In this document: positions 20,305-30,490 of the stretch, piece by piece | Numbering within the stretch: position 1 is the stretch's first letter | Layout of the letters: the number at the start of each line of letters is the position of its first letter | Assembly (NCBI GenBank): GCA_003427395.1 | Contig: BFEA01000121.1 | Span: forward strand, 2,914,007-2,956,916 | Source of the DNA: Chara braunii | Taxonomy: Eukaryota; Streptophyta; Charophyceae; Charales; Characeae | Direction of reading: 5' to 3' | DNA: 42,910 nucleotides | Notes under the pieces: generated by a model | What the model was told of the DNA's origin: nothing | The model's database searches: none | What the model saw: the letters and a program-made list of their open reading frames with translations, nothing else | Translations under genes and position numbers: made by a program

Positions 20305-20780
20305 ATGGTGAACTTTGGACAAGACAAAGATTGTAATTTGGAATGAAAACTATGAATTTGGATTGATGAGCAAAATAAAGTATTGAGTATCAATTGAGTA
20401 CAAGAGCGGTTGGGAGACCTATGGGTAGAGGGGCATGTAAATGACCCTCCCCTAAGAGCCTAATCCAACCAAGTTAGACTCGTATCGCAAAGAGACGAAA
20501 TTGTGCTAAGTGAGCAAAAGTAAAAAGGATAAGAGTGCCCCATGTTCTGAGCTATGGTTGAACGGTCGGGCGGGCTAGCACTGCCTGAGGTTGAAAACCT
20601 CTGCTCGAATGCTAGACGCTAAGTCAGGTGTATGAATCAGGGTGTTGAAACCAGCAAACTGCATTGAGAAAGAGATGAAAGATACCGCACGCAGAAAACT
20701 GTAAAGATAACCACCTTCTAACCCCCCTAGTAAAAAAAGGGATCCGTGTCCTCAAAGCCCACCCCTTCGGGAGCTAGCAT
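20305..20780. other. Gene-free stretch
   Basis: No reading frame of interest. Purine-rich + strand. A GGGCTAGCACTGCC to GCTCGAATGC stretch near 20571-20615 looks vaguely like tRNA A and B boxes but was rejected as a tRNA. Confidence 0.4.
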
Positions 20781-21020
20781 TGAGAATGAAAAAGAATGAC
20801 CCTAACCAGGCTGTTTGACTTGAGAATGGAAAGGGATGACCCTAACTAGGTTGTTCGACTTGAGAACAGAAAGGAATGACCATAACCAGGTTGTTCGGTT
20901 TGAGAGAGGAATAGAACGACCCTAACCAGGTTGTTCGACTTGAGAATGGAATAAAATAGCCCTAACCAGGCTGTTCCACTTGCAAATGAAAAGGAATGAC
21001 CCTAACCAGGTTGTTCGACT
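20781..21020. repeat. Six tandem copies of a 40-bp repeat
   Basis: Units begin at 20781, 20821, 20861, 20901, 20941 and 20981, each exactly 40 bp long. A typical unit starts TGAGAATGGA, then ATGACCCTAACCAGG, and ends TTGTTCGACT. Units differ at several bases but none has gained or lost length. Forty is not a multiple of three, so it is not coding. It could be a satellite seed or a repeat inside an LTR or leader. Confidence 0.95.
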
Positions 21021-21119
21021 TAAAATAACAAAATGGCCCCTGATAAGGGTCATTTTTTTTAAATAGGCATTGAGTCCCCTTGCATGACCACTCAAGAAAG
21101 ACTGATTGAGAATGAGTTG

Positions 21120-21700
21120 GAATGACTGATGAGAATGGAAAGGTCGTCGGGTCGGTCATTGAAATAGTAATGAAAAAGGTCCAAAGATGTGAATGAAAAA
21201 GATTGTCGGGTCAGTTATTAAAATAAGCATGAGAAGGGATCGAAAGAGATGGATGTAAATGGAAAAGGTCGCCGGGTCGGTCATTGAAATAGCCTGGAAA
21301 AAGGACTGCAAGAGAAGGATGGAGGGCTCGAGAAGACCGTTGGGACGGTCAGTTAAAAAAAAACTATTAAAAAGATGAAAATTGAAGATTGAGTTTGGAC
21401 CGATGGATCAGTCATGAGAAGTGGCCTATTGAAAAGGGACTGCTGAGCCGGCCGTGAGAAGCCGCCTTATTGAAAAGAGGTTGTCGGATCAACCATGAGA
21501 ATTAACCTTGAGAAAGAGTTGGAAAAAACATTGGATTGAGCGTTTGCCTGAGAATTGAAAATTGCAATGCATAAACTGGGGACCCTAGGCAAATTAAAAA
21601 AAAGTCATCGGATGGACCATGAAAATAGCAAGAGATTGAGCCAATTGAAAAAAGGTCGTCGGATCGACCATGGAAATAGCAAGAGATTGAGCCTCTATTC
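21120..21700. repeat. Degenerate 50-65-bp repeat field
   Basis: The motif GGTCGTCGGGTCGGTCATTG recurs with decay at about 21142, 21201, 21267, 21334, 21398, 21480, 21603 and 21653. The last two copies share a long stretch (ATCGGAT(G/C)GACCATG to AGCAAGAGATTGAGCC) exactly 50 bp apart. It lies downstream of the 40-bp repeats and may have arisen in the same element. Confidence 0.75.
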
Positions 21701-21832
21701 TTCTTCTAGTCTCAGACCTCAGCATGAGGGGGATATTGGTGCACGCACCACGACCCCGGGACCTCTACCCCATAGGGAAATGTCCAAGCGAGACTTGTTC
21801 CTCATAAGGAGGACACCAGGTTGAAGGATCAA

Positions 21833-21841
21833 GGTATCAGA
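21833..21841 (+). promoter_or_regulatory. Possible retroelement primer-binding site
   Basis: GGTATCAGA matches nine bases of the plant initiator-Met tRNA complement (TGGTATCAGAGC) used by many plant LTR elements. The preceding sequence ends in ATCAA, and a reading frame opens about 100 bp downstream. Without an identified LTR end this stays weak. Confidence 0.25.
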
Positions 21842-21941
21842 TACGATACTCGACATCGAGAACCAGCTCCGACAACGAGCTGTAGCTGGAGGGTTCAGAT
21901 TGCGCCTCGAGTTGAGTTCCTAAAACGTCCAGGCCGCCAAG

Positions 21942-22118
21942 ATGGGCCAACAGTTTGCTCTTCTAAGTCTTGATGACCCTCTTCAACCACACGCTACGCC
22001 GTTGAGGGGCGGTCTGCCCATTTGGGATGAACCTAGACAGCTCGCATTAAGTCAAGCGGAACCGTCAAAGGGGAAGGTCGTGGCAACGTACCGGGTGGAG
22101 GCCGCCACCACCACATGA
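21942..22118 (+). CDS. Short open frame after the possible primer-binding site
   Basis: ATG 21942 to TGA 22116-22118, 58 codons, in a locally GC-rich stretch. The product begins MGQQFALLSLDD and is proline-rich near its middle. Its position after a primer-binding-like site suggests the N-terminus of a gag-like protein whose remainder has decayed, but nothing in the residues proves this. Confidence 0.2.
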   Translation: MGQQFALLSLDDPLQPHATPLRGGLPIWDEPRQLALSQAEPSKGKVVATYRVEAATTT

Positions 22119-22624
22119 CATTGACACCGCCCTGTTGGAATATTACAATCGTTCCGAGGAGTAACCGCGAGGTCTTCGTAACTGCACTTGCAAACTAATA
22201 GAGAGTTCCAACTCCCTTGAGAAGGAAGAGGTCGGATCCATAAAACTTACCACTCGGGAGGAACGATTCACGAGGGAGCCACTCACGGTATGATGGGGTC
22301 CTGGGAGGCATGCACCGGACCTGCTTGTTGGATACGAGGAGGTACCTTAATGATGACGCCCGTCCCCAAAGGAGTGGTCATCGGACTAAGTGGAGGATGG
22401 GGTGAGTTATCAGCATAGGGAGGACTGATCACCTTTCCTTTTATGCGCTGATGGGTCAGCGTCCGTCCACTTAGTTGGCAGGCAAGATTTGCGTACCTCC
22501 ACGTGAGAACCAGTTGCGTGATGAGGACATTGTAATTAAGTGAGGGGCAGGCGTGCCATCTACCCGATGACAAAGAAAGCGAAAGGAGCAACAGGGAAAA
22601 GAACATGAATTGATTAAGTTTCGG
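22119..22624. other. Gene-free GC-rich stretch
   Basis: No sustained frame in any direction beyond what chance gives. GGCAAGATTTGCG and neighbouring sequence show no repeat partner. Probably the decayed body of the element that starts near 21833. Confidence 0.3.
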
Positions 22625-23148
22625 CTTGATAAAAGGTCAAGCAAGACGCCAGAGAGAAATGTATGTGAGAATGGATTGAGCCTGGACTTGAGAAAGGTCT
22701 GGCAAGACGCCAAAGAAAAATGGATTGAGTCTGAACTTGAGAAAAATCTGGCAAGACGCCAGAGAGAAATAAATAGAGTTGGGCTTGAGAAAGGGCTGAT
22801 AAGACGCAAGAGAGAAATGTATGAGAAACAGATTAAGCTTGGGCTTGAGAAAGTTCTGGAAAAATGCCAGAGAGATATGTATGAGAAATAGATGTAGCTT
22901 GGGCTTGAGATAGGTTTGGCGAGACGCCAAAGAGAAATGTATAAGAAATGGATTCAGCTCGGGCTTGAGAAAGGTCTGGCAAAACACGAGAGGGAAATGT
23001 ATGAGAAATACATTGGGCTTGAGCTTGAGAAAGGTCTGGCAAGATACTAGAGAAAAATGTATGTGAAATTGACTAAGCTTGGGTTTGAGAGAGGTCTGGC
23101 AAGATGTCCAGGAAGAAACGCATGAGAGGATCGATTGACCTCGGACTT
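22625..23148 (+). repeat. Coding-like minisatellite with 60-bp period
   Basis: Nine units start at CTTGA (TTTGA in one) at 22625, 22687, 22736, 22784, 22844, 22904, 22964, 23024 and 23084. From 22784 on, five consecutive starts are exactly 60 bp apart. The + strand would encode a 20-residue repeat of the form LEKGLARRQREMYEKxIKLG: charged, helix-forming and periodic. Early units are shorter by 12 bases, which keeps the reading frame. Stops occur in later units, so the protein, if any, is dead. The 60-bp period and frame-preserving length changes suggest it once encoded a repetitive coiled-coil-like protein. Confidence 0.85.
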
Positions 23149-24387
23149 GATAAAAGGTCTGACAAAAAAAAAATTCCTTTCAAAAGACGGTCCGAAAATA
23201 TTCCTAAGGAAACTTGTCGAAATGACCAAGAAGAACCATTACGAAACTGTCTAAGAAAAGGATTAAGGAAGCTAGCAGGCCAGACTGAAGAAGTTGTAAG
23301 AAACAACTTTAGAAGGACTCGAGGGGCCTAGCAAAATGGACATAAAAAGCACAGGAAGAGATTACATGAGAATGAGTATGGAAGTCTAAGAAGAGGTTGG
23401 GGGCATTGAATGAGACCAAATACGAAATGACCAACATGAGATAAAGACGAGCTAAGGATGAGACCAAAGAGAAGAACAAATCAGACTTATGCATCGAGCA
23501 GGCACAAGGTCAGGCAAGAGGGGAGCATCGCATTTCAGTGGGGGAAAAAGATGGCGTGATACATGGACTGCACGGGCCAAAAAACCGATTATATGATGCA
23601 TTGTGAATGGTCAGAAAACATGATTGCACGGGCCAAAAAGTTGATTGTTGGGATGACTTCAGTATGAGAAAGAAGCACGAATTATGGAAGTAGGAAAGAA
23701 GGCAATAGAATAAAGATTTAAGGGAAAGATTGAAAAAGGGTTTCTGACAAACTAACCACCTATCCTATCCCACTCCCCCGCCCATATCTGCTTCACCCAT
23801 TAACAACTAAGAGATGCAAGATGAGAACATCGTGAATGAGTGGGGCGAATGTGTCGGGACCGGTGGGTCCCGAGATAAGTCTTGGCTCCTGAGAGATGGT
23901 GTATGGCAAAATTGTGCACAACATAGAAAACCAGAGGCAAGAGAGATAGGAAGGATGGAAGGCTAAATCATAAGTGTCGGCGCCTAGGGGCCTAGAGAAT
24001 GCCTCGGGTCGTCTGAACCAGCGGACCAAGAAGAGAAAAGTAGGATGGTAAGCGACGAAAAACCTCAAGAGAATAATTAAGGTGGTCTTTCTGCCAAGAA
24101 AAAGAAGGATCATCGGGAAACATAATGCCCTGAAAGGAATCAAGGAGGCCCAGAAAATAGTAAGTGAGGCATACACACGTGAGAACGTAGCCCGGGCCAA
24201 GAGGGTCACCGGAACGCAGCATAGGAAGAGCCAAAGGGTCATTCGCCAAGGAAAGGGTCGTGACTAGAAATACCAGCACGTGTGGGACACTGAAAAAAGA
24301 CTAGAAATGAGGCAGTCTTGGGGAAGAAAGTGTCGAGAGAGACCAGGACACCGCAAGGAAAAGCGTCGGGGAACCATAGGGGAATAA
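23149..24387. other. Purine-rich stretch without genes
   Basis: The + strand is strongly A/G-rich, and apparent - strand frames (23793-24242 among them) are probably a by-product of that bias. A small duplication, TGCACGGGCCAAAAA, occurs near 23569 and 23625. Nothing else recognisable. Confidence 0.4.
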
Positions 24388-25070
24388 GCAAAAATAATGG
24401 CATTTTGGGACCAAGTACCGGTGGGATCACCCGCGGGACAAGTGCCGACGGAATCACCTTCGGGACAAGGGTCGGGGACCACCGCGGGACAAGTGACGGG
24501 GACATGTGATGTCCCAAGGCAAAGTCAAGAAGGGTCATAAGGAAAATATGCCCAAGGCGAGGCGTGTCGTCAAGATCAAGATCTAGACGACAAAGAATAT
24601 TAGCACCACTAGTGCAACCACTAGTGGAGGCAGACGGGAGGGCTAAAACAGAAAGGAAAGCAAAAGAAAAGCTAGAGAGAAGGCATGGCAACAATCCGAA
24701 ATATCTCAGATTAACTACCTTGAAGAAAATGGAGCCTAGAGAGACTCCATGTGAAAAATAGGCTCCTGGGAGAAAATTGGAGCAAACGGGGCTGCAATGT
24801 GGAAAATAGAGAGGCAAGAGGAGGCTCTCATGGGCATGGGGGAACCTCAATTGTAGTCCGAGATATAACGGACTACACCTTAGGCATAGGAAGGGTCAAA
24901 ACTAAGAGGAAGGACCTAGAAAAAACCTAAACGGCTACTTGACGCTTGGCATGCTAGAAAAAGGAAGGAAAAAAAAAAGGAAAAGGTGGGAGAATAAGAC
25001 AAAAGGAGTGAGAGGAAGTGAGTGAGTTGGTCGTCAGTAGGGACTGGCAGGTCCCTACTGTCCAAAAATA
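24388..25070. repeat. Diverged direct repeat, copy 1
   Basis: This segment aligns by eye, with gaps, to 25669-26350 at an offset of about 1,282 bp. Shared landmarks are GGGAC near the start, an AAAATTGGAGCA block (24773 and 26029), the region around a CATGGGG block, and AGGGACTGGCAGGT at 25039 and 26321. It could be one of a pair of decayed LTRs or a tandem duplication. Confidence 0.6.
24853..24876. repeat. Perfect 8-bp inverted repeat
   Basis: GTAGTCCG and CGGACTAC flank an 8-base AT-rich loop. Related imperfect forms lie near 24692, 25247, 25409 and 26107. Confidence 0.85.
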
Positions 25071-25668
25071 AAGAAGAAAAGAAAAAAAAAAAAAAAAGAG
25101 AAAAGAAACGAAAAGGGAAAAGAACTTTAACGGTAAAAAACGGCCACTTGGGGAAGTACATCTGTGACCAGATACATTATGGGATATGGCAGTTGCAAAA
25201 GACCTTGATTTTCTCTTGATTTTGCAGAGAAAATCAAGAAAAATCAAGGCCCCATGCAACCGAGATACAACGGACTGAATGAGGGAGGAAAAACACATGT
25301 TTTAGATGCATTCGGAGCGACTATTGAGTCCGCGTGCACTAGGGAGACATTTTGTTTCAGTTCGAGGCTTGTTGTGGGGCCATGAAGCTAAGGAAAAGAC
25401 CATTATGGTAGTCCTATAAATAACGGACTGCGTGGGGGTGCCTAGACCAAAAGGAAAAGAGCATTGGTTTGCCCAAGGCACTAGAAAATAGTATCTTGGG
25501 TTTGAGCAAATAAAGACGGTAAATGGGGTCCGTGAGATGGTGGATCTTGAGGCCTAGAACATGCGTGGCACTTGAGACCCATGAGAGGAAGGGATTGGGG
25601 CTGTCGGGGACGAAGGAGCCCCGAATAAAAATAGAATATCACTGGAAAGGATATCGGGGACTAAATAT
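25071..25668. other. Gene-free interval between the two direct repeats
   Basis: Holds an A/G-rich tract (25074-25110), the 47-bp hairpin listed next, and two further CCGAGATACAACGGACT-like motifs. No protein seen. Confidence 0.4.
25203..25249. repeat. Imperfect hairpin of 47 bp
   Basis: CCTTGATTTTCTC on the left pairs with GAGAAAATCAAG and AAATCAAGG on the right, around a short loop. The stem is about 20 bp with a small bulge because each arm holds two copies of a TTGATTTT core. It may be a tiny foldback element or a chance product of a local duplication. Confidence 0.8.
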
Positions 25669-26350
25669 GCCCAAATAAAAATAGTCGAAATTTGGGACAC
25701 GCATCGGCGGGACCACCACCGGGACTAAAGAATGGAACCGGGATGGGAGAGTGGGGGGGACTTGAGCAGTCCCAAGGGAACCATGACCCAGCAGAAGAGG
25801 AAGGATAGACAAGCAAGTAGTGTTGTGAAGATCAAAATCTTGACGGTGGAAAATATAAGTCGTTGTGAGTGCAAAATTGAAAGAGTTTAAGGAGAGAGTG
25901 CTAGGTGGCAAAAATGAGAGAAAAGGAGAAAAGGGGGGGTTGCACAGTAGTCCGAGGTCTCTCGGACTAGCAAGACGCAAGATAATAGAGCCACAATGAG
26001 TACTATGCAGGAAATAAGTTGCTAAGGAAAAATTGGAGCACAAGGGGGCTCAAAATTGAGAAAATAGAATCAAACGGGAACCCCAATGAGCATGGGGACT
26101 TCATTATTGTAATCCGAGTTGCAACGACAAACTGCTGGGCATGGACCAGGCCATAAATGAGGTTCTAAGGCATAAGAAGAAAACTCACGGCAACTTGACA
26201 CTTATCACAACAAAAATAAAAGAAAAATGAGAGAAAAATGAGAGAAAAAGGAGTGTGGATGAGACAAAAGGGGAGAAAAGGATGGAAAAGAATGTGCCGA
26301 CCAGTTGGGACTGGCACATTAGGGACTGGCAGGTCTCTACTGTGACCTCA
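25669..26350. repeat. Diverged direct repeat, copy 2
   Basis: Counterpart of 24388-25070. It contains a perfect inverted repeat at 25948-25969 (TAGTCCGAG, 4-base loop, CTCGGACTA) at the place equivalent to the imperfect one near 24692. It ends with AGGGACTGGCAGGT at 26321. A 7-bp hairpin, CCCTCCA to TGGAGGG, follows at 26352-26372. Confidence 0.6.
25948..25969. repeat. Perfect 9-bp inverted repeat
   Basis: TAGTCCGAG and CTCGGACTA with a 4-base loop; the best-preserved member of a recurring hairpin motif in 24.7-26.1 kb. Confidence 0.88.
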
Positions 26351-26463
26351 TCCCTCCAGATTTTTTGGAGGGCAATTCGAATTGTGGCACAACAATATCT
26401 TAATTAAAAAAAATAAAATTGGAAAAAAATGCAAAAAGGACTTGGCCGTTTTTTTTGTGAGTC

Positions 26464-26787
26464 ATGGATTTGAGATCAGATCTCATGGTGGAGAGCATAT
26501 GGCCACTTTTTGTGGGGCCAGCTCAAACGGACAACTCCGGAATTAGTTGGCAACCCAAAATGAAGGGCAGAAGCACAAAAACCTTAAAAAGTGAACATAG
26601 CGGTTCAAAATTGAAGCAGGGACCACTTGGGGGTAGCTCGAAATTATGTTGGTCATGGATCTCAGCCAGATTCAAGGTTCAGATTGATCCGAGACATGAA
26701 AAGATCTCTCGGTTAACCCCAAATGTGGTAGGACCAGCAAAAATCGAAAAAACGTTCTTTCAAGTGAGGTTGTCCGTTGAGCATTAG
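26464..26787 (+). CDS. Open frame of 107 codons, unknown
   Basis: ATG 26464 to TAG 26785-26787. The product has no recognisable domain and ordinary composition. The DNA itself (GGGGCCAGCTCAAACGGACA and similar phrases) reads more like LTR or leader sequence of a retroelement than like a gene. It sits at the switch from purine-rich to AT-rich DNA. Confidence 0.2.
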   Translation: MDLRSDLMVESIWPLFVGPAQTDNSGISWQPKMKGRSTKTLKSEHSGSKLKQGPLGGSSKLCWSWISARFKVQIDPRHEKISRLTPNVVGPAKIEKTFFQVRLSVEH

Positions 26788-28879
26788 AGGGCGAAAGAAT
26801 GTACGATGTAAAATGGGTGGACGAGAAAAGTTCTACGAAGGGGTGAACACGTACCATTTAGATTATCGATGTTCTCCAGTTTTTTTGTATATCTTTTCGA
26901 CTGTGTTGAATGTAACTTTTGAGCGTCTTGATACGTTGTGGGTAAGTGCTACATACCATAGCGAACCGGGAAGACTTGTTGGGAATCGACTTCTTCGTGT
27001 CCGACAAAGGATATAGTCTAAAGTCTAATAACCGGGAGAGTGTTTTGTCTTTTAGTTCAAGAATATGTTCCGGCAAATGTGTCCTTTAGATACCTCATGG
27101 TTGTCAGGAATTTGAACTGTTGGCAATAAATCCTGCACGAGTTCACTCGAAAGCAGATTGTACTGAGTTTGATAACATGGCACTTGAAGTGGCACATATA
27201 AAACGGAAAAAACGTTGTTTAACTATTGGTGCACCGCTTATTTGTTGATTGACTAAGTTTAGAACGAATTCATAAATCATTTCGACAAACGATTGTCAAG
27301 TATTGGGTACTAAATAACCTTTATTCATAATGAGAAAATGAAATAAAAGCAAAACAAAACTTATATTGAGTAACATAAACAAAGACGAATTGGTAAAAGA
27401 AAGATACAAGCTAAGACGACACTATCCATCTCACGACAAACTTCGCTTTGCTCTTCGTAGTTGTGGTACTAGTGTGCTTTTGACACGGTTAACCCCGTTC
27501 GTGGGGCGTCTTTCGTCTGACGTGGACTCGTAAGTTACGTGCCTTATGATATCAACATCAAAGATGATCGTACACATAAATCGTCCTTCGCATCAATTTC
27601 TACATTATTTTTTAGAGAGATTCGAGAAATTGTATGAATTGTTGCTTCATGGGCGGTCGAAAAATGTATGTTGGGTTCAAATAAAAAAAATTGTTTTTAC
27701 AGTCTGACCTCATCGTCTACATCTCGACGAACTTGGGTGGGCAACTTTTGCTCGTATCCAGCAATGTAGGTCAGCGTGAAGTAGTGGCAAGTTGGGAGAT
27801 CACTATCTATTTCAATTATGTGTGGTCGGATCTACAAGGAAAATTGTACGACCTTCTCCACCGGGCTGAGACTCTTCATATGAACGCGCTTATTCTAGAG
27901 GCTCTACGTAGATGAGTTGAACTATTCTTGGACTTGGTTCACAGGGAAGAAGAGAATCCAAATTTTCTATGAGGCAAAAAATTCGGGATAGAATGAAAGT
28001 GAGCGTCATCATAAATATCTTGTGCGTGGGTCCACTGTGGGACTTTTGCAAGATAATGTTCGACTTTGGTTTAGGATCTACTTCGGTGTGGGATTTGTCT
28101 TTTATGCTATGACTACTTCGACGACGTGTTATGTAGATGAGGGCACGTTGTGTAGATGATGACGGTGTAGGCGAGGTCGTAGGAATAAATTTAGAATATT
28201 TCACCTGACGGATTCGACTTGGATGGACATGGTACTTAACCATGAAAATTTATGATATTCGTAATTTCAAAAATTAGCTAAGTTAAAGTCAGTCTACTTT
28301 ATGATATGAGGTTGAATGCATATTTTCAAAAACATTTGTGATTTTGCTAGTATCGTTCCCCTCGACCTTATTGTGTGCAAGTTGATACTTCATGGTGTGG
28401 ATGAAGATACTCATGTTATTCTTCTAAAACGTTGTCATTTGTCGAGTGGATGAATGTTTGCAATAACAACAATGGATGTTATGTTTCATGTATGACCTTG
28501 CAAATGGTTGAACATGTTCGTCGAGTGCACAGTGAATCTTGGTGGTCAGACTGGATGTTTTTTTTCATGCATGACTTTGCTAGTGAGTGAACATATTTCT
28601 TAATGGTACTTTTGTCCAAACATTGATGTTATGGTTGATTCATGATTTGCCAATACCGGAATGTATTGCTACACATATCCATGAAATTTGCATGTGTAAC
28701 ACTTTTGTAGTGACACAACCATTGGCAGAACCTTGATTTGCAAGCGGTATGCACAACCCGCCAAAGACTAACATACTATGGTTATGCATAACCTCTCAAA
28801 CACTAACGTACCGTATTAGATCTCTGACTTATTGTGAATGTATTCATATTTCCACTAATCATTTCATCAGCCCTCGCTC
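26788..28879. other. AT-rich stretch with weak coding relics
   Basis: No intact gene. A 74-codon frame (27691-27915) and a longer decayed + strand frame to about 28240 have coding-like stretches broken by stops. After a frame change, DLIVCKLILHGVDEDTHVI near 28369-28426 also looks coding-like. They could be fragments of a DNA transposon or host gene, but I cannot place them. Confidence 0.25.
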
Positions 28880-29905
28880 TCAACTGAAGTTATCAAAGTC
28901 ATGCATGTTGTCTTAAGTGCATGATGAATGAATTCATAAACCAACATGCTTTGTTCGGTGCGAATTTTCCATGAATACATTGGCTTGCAAATATCCAATG
29001 TATTTGCTTAAATATGTGTTTCAATATATCAATTAACCACACAAGGCAACATCCTAATAAAATCACAACATTGATGGTATAAATCTTCATCTCTTAATCT
29101 AAGTACGATTTCATTCACATCAACTCTTTGCTTATCTCACACTTTGCTTATCTCCCATTAAGAAGAAAGACCTACCAAATTCGCCTCAGCGTTTAAATAA
29201 TATCACAACACTGATGGTGTGAATCCCAATGGTTGATGTATTACTTTGCAAATCTGTGAACGTATTTCTAAGTGGTACTTCCAACTGATACCCTGCAATC
29301 AACAAATACTTTGCAATCAACTGATACCATGTTTTTGAGATCATGAAACCCAATGCCAAACAGGCCCATAAACCTATCCCCAGTTGTGATTGAGCACCTC
29401 CTATCAAACTCTGACATGTTGTGTTAAGTACATGATGAATGGATTGAGGAACCGAGATGTTATGTGCACTGATAGCTTGAGATTAATACATTAGCTTGCA
29501 AACATCTAATGTATTTGCTTGAATAAGTGTTCTCCTGTATGCAGTAACCACCAGCGGCGATGCCCAAATAAAATCTCAACTTTGATGGTGTGTATCCGTA
29601 CCTATTCATCTAAGTACAAGTTCATTCCTAATAAGTCCTTACTTATCTCGGTACTTTGCTTATCTCCCATTCAACAGAAATACCTACTGAATTTGTCCCA
29701 GCGTCCAAATAATATCACAAAACTAATAGAGTAAATCCCAATGGTTGATGCATGTTTTTGCAAATCGGTAAACATATTTCTAAGTGGTACTTTCAACTGA
29801 TGGCCTCCAATCAACTGATACTCTGCTTAGGGATCGAGAAACCTTATGCCAAATATATCCTGATCCAAACGTAAGGCCCACGAGCCTAGGCTCATTTCCA
29901 GTTGA
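28880..29905. repeat. Tandem duplication of about 512 bp
   Basis: The two halves (about 28880-29390 and 29391-29905) share long blocks about 511 bp apart. Examples are TGTTGT(C/G)TTAAGT with CATGATGAATG (28906 and 29417), CATT(G/A)GCTTGCAAA (28977 and 29490), and AATCCCAATGGTTGATG with CTAAGTGGTACTT (about 29223 and 29735). Divergence is considerable. The copies have no sustained coding frame. Confidence 0.75.
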
Positions 29906-29952
29906 GCACCAAAGACTGCCCAACAACTGTTAACCAGCGGGAACTGAAGGTA

Positions 29953-30490
29953 ATTTTTGTTTGTGGAGTGTGAAAATCTGCTTGAAACAAACTTAGATGG
30001 AACACGAAATTGTGATTGAGCATAAAAAATATCGAATAAATAATAACCTGCAGAAAATGGGGGTTCATTTTGTTTATGGAGTGCGAAAAAATGCTCGAAA
30101 CAGATCCAGATCCAACAGGAAGGTCCACGAACTTAGCCACATTCTTAATTTTTATCCAATAGTTTATGATATGCTTGATCAAAATTGCGGTTACGTAGGT
30201 GGTTCTTCCTTATGGATATGAATATGTATGTGGAGTGCAAAACTTTGCTAAAAAAGATCCAAATCCCACAAAAAGCCGCACAGATTTAACTGTAGTTGCG
30301 ATTAGGAATCATAAATTGTCCTACATCTAATCTCTTTGTAGGGTTGTATATGGCATTTGATCTCGATTGAAGTAGAGAAGGTGGGACTTCTTTTTGCATC
30401 TCGATATGTTTGTGGAGTGCGAAACTTTTCTCCAAGAAATCCAAATCCAACAAGAAAGCCCATAAACGCAGTCACAGTTGCGTAAGGCAT
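29953..30490. repeat. Four dispersed copies of a short AT-rich repeat
   Basis: Copies of a motif (A/T)TGT(T/A)TGTGGAGTGCGAAA begin near 29959, 30071, 30224 and 30406. Later copies continue with AAATCCAAATCCAACAAG and a CACAGTTGCG block. Spacing grows from 112 to 153 to 182 bp, so they are not a simple tandem array. Confidence 0.65.

Noticed and set aside
20571-20615. tRNA-like A and B box sequence
   Set aside because: The spacing and the B box do not fit a cloverleaf and no acceptor stem forms.
20781-21700. CRISPR-like array
   Set aside because: Units are contiguous tandem repeats with no unique spacers, and the context is a eukaryotic repeat region.
23793-24850. Long - strand open frames (149 and 203 codons)
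   Set aside because: They are hydrophobic, low-complexity products of a purine-rich + strand without homologous blocks. Absence of stops is expected from composition.
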